From positions 1 to 64,000 of the forward strand of contig CALXAT010000008.1 of NCBI GenBank assembly GCA_944386365.1: a stretch of 64,000 nt of DNA. Direction: 5' to 3'. The notes beneath the pieces are model-generated. The model was not told the DNA's origin, did not search any database, and saw only the letters and a program-made list of their open reading frames with translations. This DNA is from an uncultured Clostridia bacterium (GTDB lineage: Bacteria; Bacillota; Clostridia; TANB77; CAG-508). Below, in pieces: positions 45,897 to 56,532 of this stretch. The position numbers and the translations under genes were made by a program. Position 1 is the stretch's first letter, and each line of letters begins with the position of its first letter.

Positions 45897-47297
45897 CTAT
45901 TTTATCTTTATGACTTCCATTCCATCTTTTGTGTCTTTTACTTCATAACCTTTTTCTTTTATTACATCTCTTAATCGATCTGATTCTGTCCAATTTTTTT
46001 CCTGTCTTGCTTGTTTTCTTTGTTCTACTAATTTTAATATTTCTTCTGGGATTTTTATCTCTTCTTCTTTATCCTCTTTATCAATCTTTAGTCCTAATAC
46101 TGTATCAAATTTTAACAATAATTTTGCAATTTCTGAAGATTTTTTAGGATATTTTACAACTTCCCATACATAACTCATGGCAAGTGGCATATTCATATCA
46201 TCATTAATTGCCTTATGAAATTCATTTTCTAATTTATCTAATTCTTTTCTATCATTTTCGTCTAAAATGTCCGTTCCATTTTTATGAGCTTGATATCCAT
46301 TTCTTAATCTTTCTAGCGATTTTGAAGAAGCTTCTATCCCTTCCCATGTAAAGTTTAATTTATTTCTATAACTACATGAATAACATAACAACTTATATAC
46401 TAATGGGTCATAGCCTTTTTCTTTAATGTCTCTTAATAAATACACATTTTCTAAGCTTTTAGACATTTTTCCACCATTAATTAATAAATATTCTCCATGA
46501 AGCCAGTAGTTAGCTGGTATTTTTCCACATATTCCTTTGCTTTGTGCAATTTCATTTTCGTGATGTGTTGGGATTAAATCAATACCGCCTGTATGAATAT
46601 CAAATTGCTCACCCAAATGTTTTCTCGACATTGCTGAACATTCAATATGCCATCCTGGATAGCTTGGTCCCCAAGGGCTATCCCATTTCATTAAATGATT
46701 TTCAGGCGCTTTTATCCATAAAGCAAAATCATATGGATTTTTCTTTTCTGGATCCACATCTACTCTTGCTCCTGCTTTTTGTTCTTCTACATTTACATTA
46801 GATAGCACTGGATATTTATCTAATTTTGAAACATCAAAATAAATTGCAGTAGATGTTTCATAAGCATATCCTTTTTTCACAAGTTCTTTTACATATTCTA
46901 GCATCTCTGGAATATAATCTGTTGCTTTACAAATAATCTCTGGAATTTCAATATTTAAATCTTTTAAATCTTCAAAAAATAATTTTGTATAATGTTCTGC
47001 AATTTCTAATGGTGTTTTATGTTCTTCCCTTGCTGATTTAATCATTTTATCTTCTCCCTCATCACCATCAGAAACCAAATGCCCAACATCAGTTATATTC
47101 ATAACATGTTTTACCTTATATCCGTTATATTTTAGCATTCTTCTTAATACATCTTGGAATATATTTGTTCTCATATTTCCTATAGTCGCATCTTTATAAA
47201 CTGTTGGACCACATGAATATATTTTTACTTCCTTTTCATTAATTGGTTTAAATGTCTCTTTTTCTCTTGTTAGTGTATTGTATAAATATATATCCAT
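45897..47297 (-). CDS. cysS: Cysteinyl-tRNA synthetase
   Basis: 466 residues. HIGH-like region YSCGPTVYKDATIGNMRT around 27-44, zinc ligands including WHIECSAMSRKHLG around 204-217, HHENEIAQSKG around 232-242 and KMSKS in GGKMSKSLEN around 262-271. C-terminal DALR and anticodon domains present. AAGGAGG before the start. A hairpin separates it from the PBP gene. Confidence 0.97.
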   Translation of the reverse strand: MDIYLYNTLTREKETFKPINEKEVKIYSCGPTVYKDATIGNMRTNIFQDVLRRMLKYNGYKVKHVMNITDVGHLVSDGDEGEDKMIKSAREEHKTPLEIAEHYTKLFFEDLKDLNIEIPEIICKATDYIPEMLEYVKELVKKGYAYETSTAIYFDVSKLDKYPVLSNVNVEEQKAGARVDVDPEKKNPYDFALWIKAPENHLMKWDSPWGPSYPGWHIECSAMSRKHLGEQFDIHTGGIDLIPTHHENEIAQSKGICGKIPANYWLHGEYLLINGGKMSKSLENVYLLRDIKEKGYDPLVYKLLCYSCSYRNKLNFTWEGIEASSKSLERLRNGYQAHKNGTDILDENDRKELDKLENEFHKAINDDMNMPLAMSYVWEVVKYPKKSSEIAKLLLKFDTVLGLKIDKEDKEEEIKIPEEILKLVEQRKQARQEKNWTESDRLRDVIKEKGYEVKDTKDGMEVIKIK

Positions 47298-47311
47298 ATT
47301 TCCTCCTTTTT

Positions 47312-47354
47312 AAATTTGAGATGTGAAAAAATTTTATTTCACACCTCAATTTTC
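47312..47354 (-). terminator. Terminator of the PBP gene
   Basis: TTGAGATGTGAAA pairs with TTTCACACCTCAA, with one mismatch, and A/T tracts flank it. It lies between the PBP stop and cysS. Confidence 0.78.
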
Positions 47355-47359
47355 ATTTA

Positions 47360-49993
47360 TTACTGTTGTGTTGTATTTCCATCACCTGGTACAGTGTTTC
47401 CTCCTCCAGAAGTATTTCCATCACCTGTCAAAGTATTTCCTTCTCCAGAAGTATTTCCATTACCTGTCGAAGTATCTCCCCCTCCAGAAGTATTTCCGGT
47501 TGTCGTACTATTGCTTGTATTGGTAGATGGTGTATTATTGACAGGTTTTTCCTCTTCTTTTGGTTCTGTATGTAATGTACATACCTCATTTATTTTATTT
47601 CCTGTTGAACTTTTTCCATTTACTGGTTTCCATAATCCTAATTCTTCTTTTGGAAGTACTGCACCATAATAATTTTGTCTTACTGCACAATATTGTGAAC
47701 AATATTCTGTCGCAACCTTATTAGATTCTGTACATATTGTTTGACTACCATGTCCTTCACATTTTTCTGGAATATTGTCTTGTGTGAATATTTCTTTATA
47801 TGTATCTGTACAACCTGTTGAAGCTAGGCAACCTGTTGTTCTACATACAGTTTGTTCTACAATTCCACTTGGTCTTGTAAATGTAGCACTTGCTAGTCCT
47901 TGATGAATAGATGTCATGACATTATCCCATAAAACACCTGCTGGATTATTTCCTGAATAGTAAACTGTTTCTGGTTGATCATAACCAAACCAACATGCTG
48001 CTGCATAATATGGTGTAAATCCACAAAGCCATCTATCATAATCATCATCTGTTGTACCTGTTTTAGCAGCTACATCCATTCCACTGATTGCACAATATGT
48101 TGCTGTTCCACCTGATTTTACAGGTTCTTGTACAATCGTTTTGGCTATATAAGCATTCTGTTCTGATATAACTCTTGTTTGTTCTTGATTTGGTGTTAAA
48201 ACTGTATTTTCACTAGAATCTACTACTTTTGTATAGAATGTTGGTGTTATATATACCCCATCATTTGCAATTGTACTATATGCAGCTGCCATTTCTAGTG
48301 GTGTTGCTCCATTTGTCGTACCACCTAATGCTAAAGATAGATCACTATCTTCATCTGCATTAATATGACTAAGTCCCATCTTGTTTAAATATTCGATAGA
48401 TTTGCTTGGTGATAATTCTCTCATTATCTTTATGGCTGGTATATTTAAAGACTTTGAGATAAAATATCTTATATTTACTGATTGATTACTAAATTTACCA
48501 TTTTGATTTTTTGGAATATAATTTCCACCAAAATTTGTTTCCTCATCCATATATGCTGTTGCTGCTGTTATGACTTTTTCTTGTAGTCCCGGTGCAATAA
48601 CAGCTATTGGTTTTATAGAAGAGCCTGTTTGTCTAACACTTTGTGTTGCTCTGTTTAATCCTCTTGATTCTGTTTTTTCTCCTAAACCGCCTACTGTTCC
48701 CACTACATTTCCTGTTTTATAGTCGATGACAACCATTGCAGCTTGAGAATGATCATTTTTCTTTTCTCCCGTTTCACTATTTGTTGCTCTTCCGGAAACA
48801 ATATATTTATCCTTTTTAAATTCTTCTTCCATTTGTGTTTGAATATTCGTATCTACTGTTGAATATATTGTAAGTCCACTACTATATACATAATTTTCAG
48901 CAAATTGTTCTGTCCATCCTTTTTCTGCTACAAGTTGATCAATTATTTGATCTAACAAAGCCTCTGTATGATATGAATAAGAAGATGTTGTTGCAATATC
49001 TCCTTTTTGGAATGGCAATCCATTATCTACTTCTGCTATTGCAGCATCATATTCTTCTTGGCTATTAATATAGCCTAATTCTTTCATTTTATTTAAAGCT
49101 ACTTTTGTTTGATTCTTTATTAATTCTGTATTATCTTTACTCTCATCAAATGGATTATATCTGCTTGGAGAGCTGTTGATTCCGGCCATAAATGCACATT
49201 CTGCTAAAGTCAAGTCTTTTGCACTTTTATTAAAATAATATTCTGCTCCTAGCTCTACGCCATGTAGATTTCCTTCTCCTCCAACATATAGTATGTTTAA
49301 ATATAACTCTAAGATTTGGTCTTTTGATATCATTCTTTCTACTTGATATGCTTTTGCCCATTCTCTTACTTTTCTCATAATACCAGCCATACCAGATCTT
49401 TCATCATCTTTTGTTATATTTTTTACTAACTGTTGTGTTATAGTACTTCCACCATAAGAACTATCTCCTAATAAAGTATGTAATATAGCGCCTGCTGTTC
49501 TTTTTAAATCTACTCCATTATGCTCATAAAATCTTTCATCTTCCATTGCCACATAAGCTTTTGGTAAGTAATCTGCCATATCTTCAAGTGTAATAACTTT
49601 TCTTTTTTCATCCCCACTTAAATTTGCAACGACACCTCCATTTTGATCTACAATCACAGAGTTAGCCGTACCTATTGTTAATTCTTCTTTTGTTATTTCA
49701 AAATCGTCTCCAAATAATCCAAAAAATACACCTGCTATAATTCCTGCTCCTATTACACAAAGTAATAAGAACATTAATATAAAAATTTTTAATGCCATCA
49801 TAAATTTTGGATGTCTAGCAGAGAATTTTCCTTCTTTATTTTTCTTCCCTTTATTACCTTTTTGTGTTGCTATTCTTTTAGTTGCTCTTGCATCTTTTTT
49901 TGAATTGGTTGTTCTTCTTTTTCTTTTTGCATTTTTCATATTATATTTTTTTGTTTTATCATCACTATGACTTCTTCTGTTATTGCTTGGCAT
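47360..49993 (-). CDS. Class A penicillin-binding protein (PBP1a-like)
   Basis: 877 residues. A basic cytoplasmic N-terminus (1-68), one membrane helix (about 69-95), and a glycosyltransferase domain with EDERFYEHNGVD around 151-162. The transpeptidase has SxxK as SSIKP (around 464-468) and KTG in AAKTGTTDDDYD. Four Cys (CRTTGCLAST, CTDT) and a further Cys-rich tail follow. The C-terminus is a Gly/Asn/Thr/Ser repeat of 13 residues. It polymerises and crosslinks peptidoglycan. Confidence 0.95.
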   Translation of the reverse strand: MPSNNRRSHSDDKTKKYNMKNAKRKRRTTNSKKDARATKRIATQKGNKGKKNKEGKFSARHPKFMMALKIFILMFLLLCVIGAGIIAGVFFGLFGDDFEITKEELTIGTANSVIVDQNGGVVANLSGDEKRKVITLEDMADYLPKAYVAMEDERFYEHNGVDLKRTAGAILHTLLGDSSYGGSTITQQLVKNITKDDERSGMAGIMRKVREWAKAYQVERMISKDQILELYLNILYVGGEGNLHGVELGAEYYFNKSAKDLTLAECAFMAGINSSPSRYNPFDESKDNTELIKNQTKVALNKMKELGYINSQEEYDAAIAEVDNGLPFQKGDIATTSSYSYHTEALLDQIIDQLVAEKGWTEQFAENYVYSSGLTIYSTVDTNIQTQMEEEFKKDKYIVSGRATNSETGEKKNDHSQAAMVVIDYKTGNVVGTVGGLGEKTESRGLNRATQSVRQTGSSIKPIAVIAPGLQEKVITAATAYMDEETNFGGNYIPKNQNGKFSNQSVNIRYFISKSLNIPAIKIMRELSPSKSIEYLNKMGLSHINADEDSDLSLALGGTTNGATPLEMAAAYSTIANDGVYITPTFYTKVVDSSENTVLTPNQEQTRVISEQNAYIAKTIVQEPVKSGGTATYCAISGMDVAAKTGTTDDDYDRWLCGFTPYYAAACWFGYDQPETVYYSGNNPAGVLWDNVMTSIHQGLASATFTRPSGIVEQTVCRTTGCLASTGCTDTYKEIFTQDNIPEKCEGHGSQTICTESNKVATEYCSQYCAVRQNYYGAVLPKEELGLWKPVNGKSSTGNKINEVCTLHTEPKEEEKPVNNTPSTNTSNSTTTGNTSGGGDTSTGNGNTSGEGNTLTGDGNTSGGGNTVPGDGNTTQQ
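47366..47500 (-). repeat. Tandem repeat encoding the PBP tail
   Basis: About three copies of a 39-base unit encode NTSGGGDTSTGNG, NTSGEGNTLTGDG and NTSGGGNTVPGDG. The length is open to variation by slippage. Confidence 0.75.
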
Positions 49994-50099
49994 ATCATTA
50001 CCTCCTTGCCAACTAAAAAAATTAACATCTACATTATATTATATTTTATAAAAAAAGAAAAGCATTTAATAAAATTTTCATAAATCTATTAAATATGAC

Positions 50100-50933
50100 C
50101 TATATAATTGTATTAACCGCTATTAGTTCTTTTATTTTTATCTTATCTCTTTTTATTTTCTTTAAAGTCTCTGCAATTGGTTGCCCTTTATGTTGCATTG
50201 CTTCATATACTTCTTTTTTATAAAATTTTTCTGAAAGTGTATCCTTTTTCCAATCAATTTCATAATCATTAATATTTAATCCATTAAATCTTTTATCTTT
50301 TATTTTGACATTTCCTTTGAAGTTAATAATATTTGCTTCACTATTTATATTATATCGATTAATTACTTCTGTAGGAAAATCTAAATTTAAAATAATATTT
50401 GTTTTAGAAAGTATTTTCCTTTTATTATTTCCCACATTAATAAAAATTCCATACTCTTCTGAAATTTTTTCTTCAATATTTTTTAACATATTTATATGAT
50501 TTGTAACTATATTTACATTTTTATATTTTTTAACCAATTCTTTTATGGCATATAGTGCTAAATCTGAAATATCATTTACTAAAATCCCTATTTTTATATC
50601 CTCTTCTTTTATCTTCATTTTTTCTATTATATATTGCAAAACATCAAAAATTAGCATTTGAAATAACCATTTTCCATCCACGATTTCATAATGATAGCTA
50701 TATAAATAATTGACATATTGTTTTTGTTTTTTTACAAATTTACTTAATACTAATTTTTTACTATTAGTTTTACTTAAAATTTGTTTTGTTTTAACGGCTA
50801 ATTTATAGGCTTGTCTTTCATTTATTTCTTTTGAGGATTCCACTGGTAAAATAATGTAATTATTTTCTAATTTTACAATATTAAAAAATTCTTTTATTTT
50901 ATTGAGCTTGTCACTTTCTTGGATATAATACAT
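50100..50933 (-). CDS. Protein of unknown function
   Basis: 277 residues. I recognise no family. It begins MYYIQESDKLNKIKEFFNIV and is Lys/Ile/Asn-rich, with an alpha/beta feel in the middle (IKIGILVNDISDLALYAIKE, around 118-137). It contains no Cys pairs, no membrane helix. It follows truB at the end of the translation operon, but the truB terminator hairpin overlaps its ribosome binding site, so it may be expressed only by read-through. Composition matches neighbours. Confidence 0.7.
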   Translation of the reverse strand: MYYIQESDKLNKIKEFFNIVKLENNYIILPVESSKEINERQAYKLAVKTKQILSKTNSKKLVLSKFVKKQKQYVNYLYSYHYEIVDGKWLFQMLIFDVLQYIIEKMKIKEEDIKIGILVNDISDLALYAIKELVKKYKNVNIVTNHINMLKNIEEKISEEYGIFINVGNNKRKILSKTNIILNLDFPTEVINRYNINSEANIINFKGNVKIKDKRFNGLNINDYEIDWKKDTLSEKFYKKEVYEAMQHKGQPIAETLKKIKRDKIKIKELIAVNTII

Positions 50934-50988
50934 AAAAAAATCACCTCATATACTTTTCTATTTTAAGTATATTAAGGTAATTTCTTTT
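50934..50988 (-). terminator. truB terminator overlapping the next ribosome binding site
   Basis: AAATTACCTTAATATACTT and AAGTATATGAGGTGATTT pair on the minus strand with mismatches, then TTTT and ATG. The AGGTGA ribosome binding site of the next gene lies inside the stem. Confidence 0.7.
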
Positions 50989-50994
50989 ATATGA

Positions 50995-51852
50995 CTATAT
51001 AATAATATCTCTTTTTAAAAGTTTATTTTCTACGATCCCAATTCCTATAAAAGTATTTTTGCTATATATTTTATATATACCATCTTCATGATTTATTGTT
51101 AATTTTACCCCATTTAAAAATAATTGTAACTTTCTTTCATTTAAAGTAATTTCTTCTAAGTCTTTAAATATATTATCTATTGTGATAATCTTTTCTTGTA
51201 TATTGTCCGCATTTAATTCATCTACTGAAATTGCTTGGTCTATTTTAAAATTGCCTACTTCTATTCTTTGTAATTCTTTCATATAACCAATTGTATGCAT
51301 TTTTTTAGCAATATCTTCACATAAACTTCTAATATAGGTTCCTTTTGAGCATGCTACTTCAAATTTAATTTCACAATTATTTTTATCCACTCCTAATAAC
51401 TTAATAGCATATATCTTTATATTCCTTGGCTGTATTTCTACATTTTGATGATTTCTCGCATATTCATATAATTTTTTTCCTTTTACTTTTATGGCAGAAT
51501 AGATTGGTGGAATTTGTTTTTGTTCTCCTATAAAGCTTTCTAAAACATTTTCCACATTCTTTTCACTTAGGATTTGTCCATCCACTTGCCTTTTTTCTAA
51601 GACTTCTCCTTCTTCGTCTCCTGTACTCATTTTTATGCCTAACTTTAAAACAACTTTATATTTTTTGTCATGATTTATCAAATATTTTGAACATAGGGTT
51701 CCTTTTCCAATAAGTAATGGTAGAACTCCTGTCGCTAATGGGTCTAGCGTTCCTGTATGTCCTACTTTTTCACCTACTATTTTCTTCACTTTAGCAACAA
51801 TATCATGTGATGTACAGCCCTTTGGCTTATTAACGACTAATATTCCATTCAT
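50995..51852 (-). CDS. truB: tRNA pseudouridine(55) synthase
   Basis: 285 residues. N-terminal GILVVNKPKGCTSHDIVAKV (3-22), catalytic GHTGTLDPLATGVLPLLIG with Asp around 37, and SKGTYIRSLCED around 168-179. It modifies U55 in tRNA. Part of the infB-rbfA-nrnA group. Confidence 0.96.
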   Translation of the reverse strand: MNGILVVNKPKGCTSHDIVAKVKKIVGEKVGHTGTLDPLATGVLPLLIGKGTLCSKYLINHDKKYKVVLKLGIKMSTGDEEGEVLEKRQVDGQILSEKNVENVLESFIGEQKQIPPIYSAIKVKGKKLYEYARNHQNVEIQPRNIKIYAIKLLGVDKNNCEIKFEVACSKGTYIRSLCEDIAKKMHTIGYMKELQRIEVGNFKIDQAISVDELNADNIQEKIITIDNIFKDLEEITLNERKLQLFLNGVKLTINHEDGIYKIYSKNTFIGIGIVENKLLKRDIII

Positions 51853-51900
51853 CTTTTTACCTTTTCTTTAATTTGTTTTATAACTATATTTTAAATTTGA

Positions 51901-52854
51901 TTATATAACTTTTTTTATTTCTTTTACTAATTTTTCTTTTACTTGCTCTACATTTCCTGACACAACTGCTCCTGCTGCTCTTGGGTGTCCTCCACCACCA
52001 AAAATATAGCAAATATCGGAAACATTTATGTTAGAACTATTTCCAGCTCTCATAGAAACTTTGTATAGATTTTCTTCTTTTTCTCTGATAAATACAGATA
52101 CTTTTACCCCTTCTATACTTCTTCCATTTTCAACAATTCCTTCATGGTCTCCAGGTTCTGCATGAACTTCTTCTTCATCTTTTTTATTAATATATGTAAA
52201 TGCAATTTTTCCATCTTCTAAAAGTTCTAATCGATTGGTTGCTCTTCTTAACAATTCAAAATTTGATTTTGTCCTTGTTTCTAATACTCTTTGATAAATA
52301 TCTGATATATTGACACCTTTTCTTAATAGTTCTGCTGTAAACTCAAATGTTTCAGCTGTTACACTAGAATATTTAAATCCTCCTGTATCGGTTATGATTC
52401 CTGTCATTATACAACTTCCAATATCTGAATCAATAGCTATATCGAAATATTCAAACATTCCTGCCAATATTTCACAACAAGCAGGTGAAACTGGATTAAC
52501 AAAATTCAAATCTCCATACATCATATTGGTACTATGATGATCGATCACAATTGTTCTTTTGGCTTTTTCAAAATACTCTTTTCCTACTAACCTCTTTAAA
52601 TCTGCACAATCTAAAGAAATTGCCAAATCATATTTCTCTATATCTGAATTCATTTTTACAGCATTTGCTCCTGGTAAGAAACGAAATGTTCTTGGAAACT
52701 CTCTAACAATAACGTCTACATCTTTTCCTAATTTTTTTAAGGCTAAATACATAGATAGCATACTACCTATTGCATCCCCATCAGGTGTTTCATGTGCCAT
52801 GATAACTATTTTCTCGGCATTGTTAATTTCTACTAAAATATCATCTAATGTCAT
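51901..52854 (-). CDS. nrnA: DHH-family bifunctional oligoribonuclease/PAP phosphatase (NrnA-like)
   Basis: 317 residues. DHH motifs: MAHETPDGDAIGSMLS (19-34), DLAISLDCAD, VIDHHSTN around 99-106, and the DHHA1 ending GGGGHPRAAGAV around 288-299. It degrades nano-RNA and PAP. It lies between rbfA and truB, a common Firmicutes order. Confidence 0.93.
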   Translation of the reverse strand: MTLDDILVEINNAEKIVIMAHETPDGDAIGSMLSMYLALKKLGKDVDVIVREFPRTFRFLPGANAVKMNSDIEKYDLAISLDCADLKRLVGKEYFEKAKRTIVIDHHSTNMMYGDLNFVNPVSPACCEILAGMFEYFDIAIDSDIGSCIMTGIITDTGGFKYSSVTAETFEFTAELLRKGVNISDIYQRVLETRTKSNFELLRRATNRLELLEDGKIAFTYINKKDEEEVHAEPGDHEGIVENGRSIEGVKVSVFIREKEENLYKVSMRAGNSSNINVSDICYIFGGGGHPRAAGAVVSGNVEQVKEKLVKEIKKVI

Positions 52855-52913
52855 TTTTTCTACCTCTCTCTTTATGATTAAAGAAGAACCTTTTAGCTTT
52901 TGCTAAAATTTTC

Positions 52914-53294
52914 TTACTTTTCATTTTTTTCATCTTCCCCTTTTTTAGGTATAATCTCTTTTAAAATAGAATCTATTTTTGCACCATATTCAATAGAATC
53001 GTCCAATTCAAATATTAATTCTGGTGTGTTTCTCAAATTAACTCTTTTCGCTAATTCTGTTCTTAGATATCCTGATGATTTTTTCAATCCAGCCAATGTA
53101 TCTTTTACATTTTTTGAATTTAAAATACTGACATATACTTTTGCATATTTTAAATCATTTGTTACTTTTACTTTTGTAACACTAATTAATCCTGTAACAT
53201 TAGGATTTTTTAATTCATATCCTATAATTTGGCTAAGTTCCTTTTTATATTCTTCATCAATCCTACCTAATCTTGGATTATTTTTTCCTTGCAT
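52914..53294 (-). CDS. rbfA: Ribosome-binding factor A
   Basis: 126 residues. The typical order GRIDEEYKKELSQIIGYEL, then KVTNDLKYAKVYVSILN, then ELIFELDDSIEYGAKID. KH-type fold. It acts in 30S maturation. A hairpin lies upstream, after infB. Confidence 0.95.
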   Translation of the reverse strand: MQGKNNPRLGRIDEEYKKELSQIIGYELKNPNVTGLISVTKVKVTNDLKYAKVYVSILNSKNVKDTLAGLKKSSGYLRTELAKRVNLRNTPELIFELDDSIEYGAKIDSILKEIIPKKGEDEKNEK

Positions 53295-53330
53295 ATACTT
53301 CTCCTCCTTTGTTTGGTTTGTTTTATTTAG

Positions 53331-53352
53331 AAAAAAGGGAATATATCCCTTT
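53331..53352 (-). terminator. Hairpin between infB and rbfA
   Basis: AAAGGGATATATTCCCTTTT, followed by TTCT on the minus strand. Confidence 0.7.
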
Positions 53353-53368
53353 CTCCTTCTTTTCTCAT

Positions 53369-56218
53369 TTATCTTTTTATTTCTTCCATAATATATACTT
53401 CGATAATGTCGCCTTCTTTAATGTCATTATAATCTTCAATTTGCATTCCACATTCAAATCCTTTTGTAACTTCTTTAACATCATCTTTAAATCTTTTTAA
53501 TGTTGCTAAATGACCATCATGAATAACGATATTATCACGAATCACTCTTACGCCTGCATTTCTTTCAACTTTACCATTTAGTACATAAGCTCCTGCAATT
53601 GTTCCTACATTTGAAATCTTAAATATTTGTCTTACTTCTACATTTCCAATGACTTTTTCTTCATATTTAGGCGCTAACATTCCTTTCATAGCAGCTTCTA
53701 CATCTTCGATAACTTGATAAATAACAGAATATTGTTTAATTTCAACTTCTTCTTTTTCTGCCATTTCTTTAGCTGTATGGTCAGGTCTTACATTAAATGC
53801 TATGATAATCGCATTAGATACTTTTGCAAGTGTAACATCTGATTGATTAACAGCACCAACTGCACTATGAATTACTTTTACTCTAACCTCTTCATTTTGT
53901 AATTTTTCTAATGATTGTTTTACAGCTTCAACAGAACCTTGTACATCTGCTTTTACAATTAAATTTAATACTTTTAATTTTCCTTCTTCCATTTGGCTAA
54001 ATAAATTATCTAATGTTACTTTTGTAACAGAGTTGATTGCTTTTTCTCTCGCTTGACGTTTTCTTCTTTCTATTAAATGTTTTGCCATTTTTTCATTTTT
54101 AACTTCATAGAAAGTATCCCCTGCTTCTGGAACATCTGTTAATCCCATAATTTCAACTGGTGTTGAAGGTCCTGCTGATTTTACCTTTTTACCTTTATCA
54201 TTGACCATTGCTCTAATTCTTCCTATAGATGAACCAACCACAATGGTGTCTCCTACATCTAATGTTCCTCTTTGTACTAACATAGTAGCAATTGCACCTT
54301 TTGATTTATCTAGTCTTGCCTCTATAACAGCACCTTTTGCTTGTTTATGTGGATTTGCTTTTAATTCTAATACATCTGCTTCTAACAATACCATTTCTAA
54401 TAATTGGTCAATATTTTGATGTTTCTTAGCAGAAATTGGAACATATATTGTATCTCCACCCCATTCTTCTGGTACTAATTCATATGCCATTAATTCTTGT
54501 TTTACTTTTTCAATATTGGCGTCTGGTAAATCAATTTTATTAATAGCAACAATAATTGGAATTCCTGCTGATTTTGCATGATTAATTGCTTCAACCGTTT
54601 GTGGCATTACGCCATCATTTGCCGCTACTACTAAGATTGCAATATCTGTAATTTGTGCTCCTCTTGCACGCATTGCTGTAAATGCTTCATGACCTGGTGT
54701 ATCTAAGAATGTAATTTCTCTATCATTGATTTTTACCATATAAGCACCAATGGCTTGTGTAATTCCACCTGCTTCTCCTTCAATAACATTTGTTTTTCTA
54801 ATCGCATCCAATAATGAAGTTTTACCATGGTCTACATGTCCCATTACAACAACAACTGGTGGTCTTGGTACTAAATCTTCTTCTCTATCTTCAGATTCAT
54901 CAAATAAGATATCTTCTTCTGTTACAGTTTCTTTTTTCGTTGCTGTAATTCCAAATTCTTGTGCAATTAAATATGCTGTATCAAAATCGATTTCTTGATT
55001 AATGGTTGCCATGACACCATATCCTAATAATTTCTTGATAACTTCCGCAGTTGTCTTTTTCATCTCTGCAGCTAAATCTTTAACCGTAATAGTTTCTGGA
55101 ATTTCAATATTGGTTAATTTAAAGATTTTTTGTTTTGTTCTTTCTTCTTGATTTTGATTTTTCTTTTTCTTTCCACGTCTTCCTCTTTCTGTTGTTAAAT
55201 CATAATAATCTAACATGCCACCATCTTGGTCATCAAACATATTGGATAATTGATTTGCTGTTTTTAATGATTTTAATTTACCTTCATCAAAATTAGCATT
55301 ATTGGCATTTCTTCTATTTTTTGTCTTTTTGGTATTTTTATTCTCATCAAATCGGTTATTATTTTTTTGTTTATCAATATTTCTATTATATTCTCTTACA
55401 TTTTCTTTTTCTATGGTTTCTGTTGCCATAATATTTTTAATATTTTTTTCAATACCCTTTTCATCTAATGGCCTTTTTCCATAGCAATCATTAGTGCCAT
55501 TTCTATTATTAAATTTATTATTTCTATTAAAATTAGAATTATTATTGTTATTGAAATTATTATTTCTTTTTTGATTATTATAATTATTATTTCTATTTTG
55601 ATAATGATTATTTGTATTATTATTCACTCTTACATTTTTCGTTTCTACTTTCATACCCTTATTTTCTTCAACCTTTTCTGCAACTTTTTTATTAGATTTT
55701 TCTTCTTGAACAGTATCGGCTTCTTTTTTTACAGTCTTTTCTGCCTTTACAACTGTTTCAGTTTTTGCTTCTGTTTTTTCTTCCTTTTTTATTTCTTCTT
55801 TCTTTGGTTCTTCTTTTTTTAATCCAAATAATTCGCTTACAGTCATTGGTTTATTTGGTTTATTTCTATATACTATGTTATAGTCTTTATTGGTTTTTCT
55901 CTCAACGAAACCTATATTATTATTTCTTTTTTCTTCTTTCTTTACCACTTCTTTTGCTTTTTCAGATTCATCTTGTGCAATAATCACTTCTCTTCTGATA
56001 ATAACAGGTGTTTCTTTTTTTGTTGCTTTATTTTCAGTGGTTTTCTTTTGATTTGAAGATTTTTTTGCTGCTAACGCTTCTATTCTTTTAGCTTCCTCTT
56101 CATCTACCCCACTTAAATGACTTTTGGCTTCAATATTTAATTTCTTTGCTATATCTAACACTTCTTTACTTGTTAAATTTAATTTTTTGGCTATTTCATG
56201 TATTTTTATTTTACCCAA
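53369..56218 (-). CDS. infB: Translation initiation factor IF-2
   Basis: About 949 residues. An IF2_N domain at the start ([20 protein letters not shown]), a long Lys/Glu/Asn-rich linker (60-350) with Asn-rich runs, a second IF2_N around 365-430, then the GTPase with [17 protein letters not shown] and NKIDLP, and the C-terminal beta barrels. I start at TTG 56218 (GGGTGA upstream, and the family start MGKI-); the frame opens at ATG 56233 inside ylxQ without a ribosome binding site. Confidence 0.96.
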   Translation of the reverse strand: MGKIKIHEIAKKLNLTSKEVLDIAKKLNIEAKSHLSGVDEEEAKRIEALAAKKSSNQKKTTENKATKKETPVIIRREVIIAQDESEKAKEVVKKEEKRNNNIGFVERKTNKDYNIVYRNKPNKPMTVSELFGLKKEEPKKEEIKKEEKTEAKTETVVKAEKTVKKEADTVQEEKSNKKVAEKVEENKGMKVETKNVRVNNNTNNHYQNRNNNYNNQKRNNNFNNNNNSNFNRNNKFNNRNGTNDCYGKRPLDEKGIEKNIKNIMATETIEKENVREYNRNIDKQKNNNRFDENKNTKKTKNRRNANNANFDEGKLKSLKTANQLSNMFDDQDGGMLDYYDLTTERGRRGKKKKNQNQEERTKQKIFKLTNIEIPETITVKDLAAEMKKTTAEVIKKLLGYGVMATINQEIDFDTAYLIAQEFGITATKKETVTEEDILFDESEDREEDLVPRPPVVVVMGHVDHGKTSLLDAIRKTNVIEGEAGGITQAIGAYMVKINDREITFLDTPGHEAFTAMRARGAQITDIAILVVAANDGVMPQTVEAINHAKSAGIPIIVAINKIDLPDANIEKVKQELMAYELVPEEWGGDTIYVPISAKKHQNIDQLLEMVLLEADVLELKANPHKQAKGAVIEARLDKSKGAIATMLVQRGTLDVGDTIVVGSSIGRIRAMVNDKGKKVKSAGPSTPVEIMGLTDVPEAGDTFYEVKNEKMAKHLIERRKRQAREKAINSVTKVTLDNLFSQMEEGKLKVLNLIVKADVQGSVEAVKQSLEKLQNEEVRVKVIHSAVGAVNQSDVTLAKVSNAIIIAFNVRPDHTAKEMAEKEEVEIKQYSVIYQVIEDVEAAMKGMLAPKYEEKVIGNVEVRQIFKISNVGTIAGAYVLNGKVERNAGVRVIRDNIVIHDGHLATLKRFKDDVKEVTKGFECGMQIEDYNDIKEGDIIEVYIMEEIKR

Positions 56219-56532
56219 GAGCTTCACCCCCATTATTTATTTTTTGTATTTCTTTTGATAAATTTATATCATTTATACCAATAACTGCTTTATTACTTTT
56301 TCCGATTACCTTACTTAATGTTTCTATATCTGCTATTTGAATAATTGGTATATTCCATTCTTTACATATTCTTTTAAATTTATCTTTTGTTCTATTTGAT
56401 GAATCTTCTGCTATAATAACCAATTTAACTATCTTTTTCTTTATACCATTTTCTACACTATCTGCACCAAAAGATATTTTTCCGTGCTTTTGTAGATAAT
56501 CCAATTAATCCCAATATTTTTTTATTTATCAA
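56211..56532 (-). CDS. ylxQ: L7Ae/YlxQ-type RNA-binding protein, read through a +1 shift at CGG
   Basis: Conventional reading yields a 97-residue frame opening at a TTG with a wrong N-terminus (MDYLQKH). Starting instead at TTG 56532 (AGAGGTG upstream, 11-base overlap with ylxR) gives [16 protein letters not shown] and then CGG at 56484-56482. Skipping its C gives [20 protein letters not shown], the conserved KAGK-x-x-x-G of the L7Ae fold. The corrected length is 106 residues, normal for YlxQ. It lies between ylxR and infB as in most Firmicutes. Confidence 0.92.
56482..56484 (-). other. CGG +1 frameshift site in ylxQ
   Basis: AAA GCA CGG AAA AAT in the upstream frame, decoded AAA-GCA-(C)-GGA-AAA-ATA to restore the KAGK glycine. 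Confidence 0.92.
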
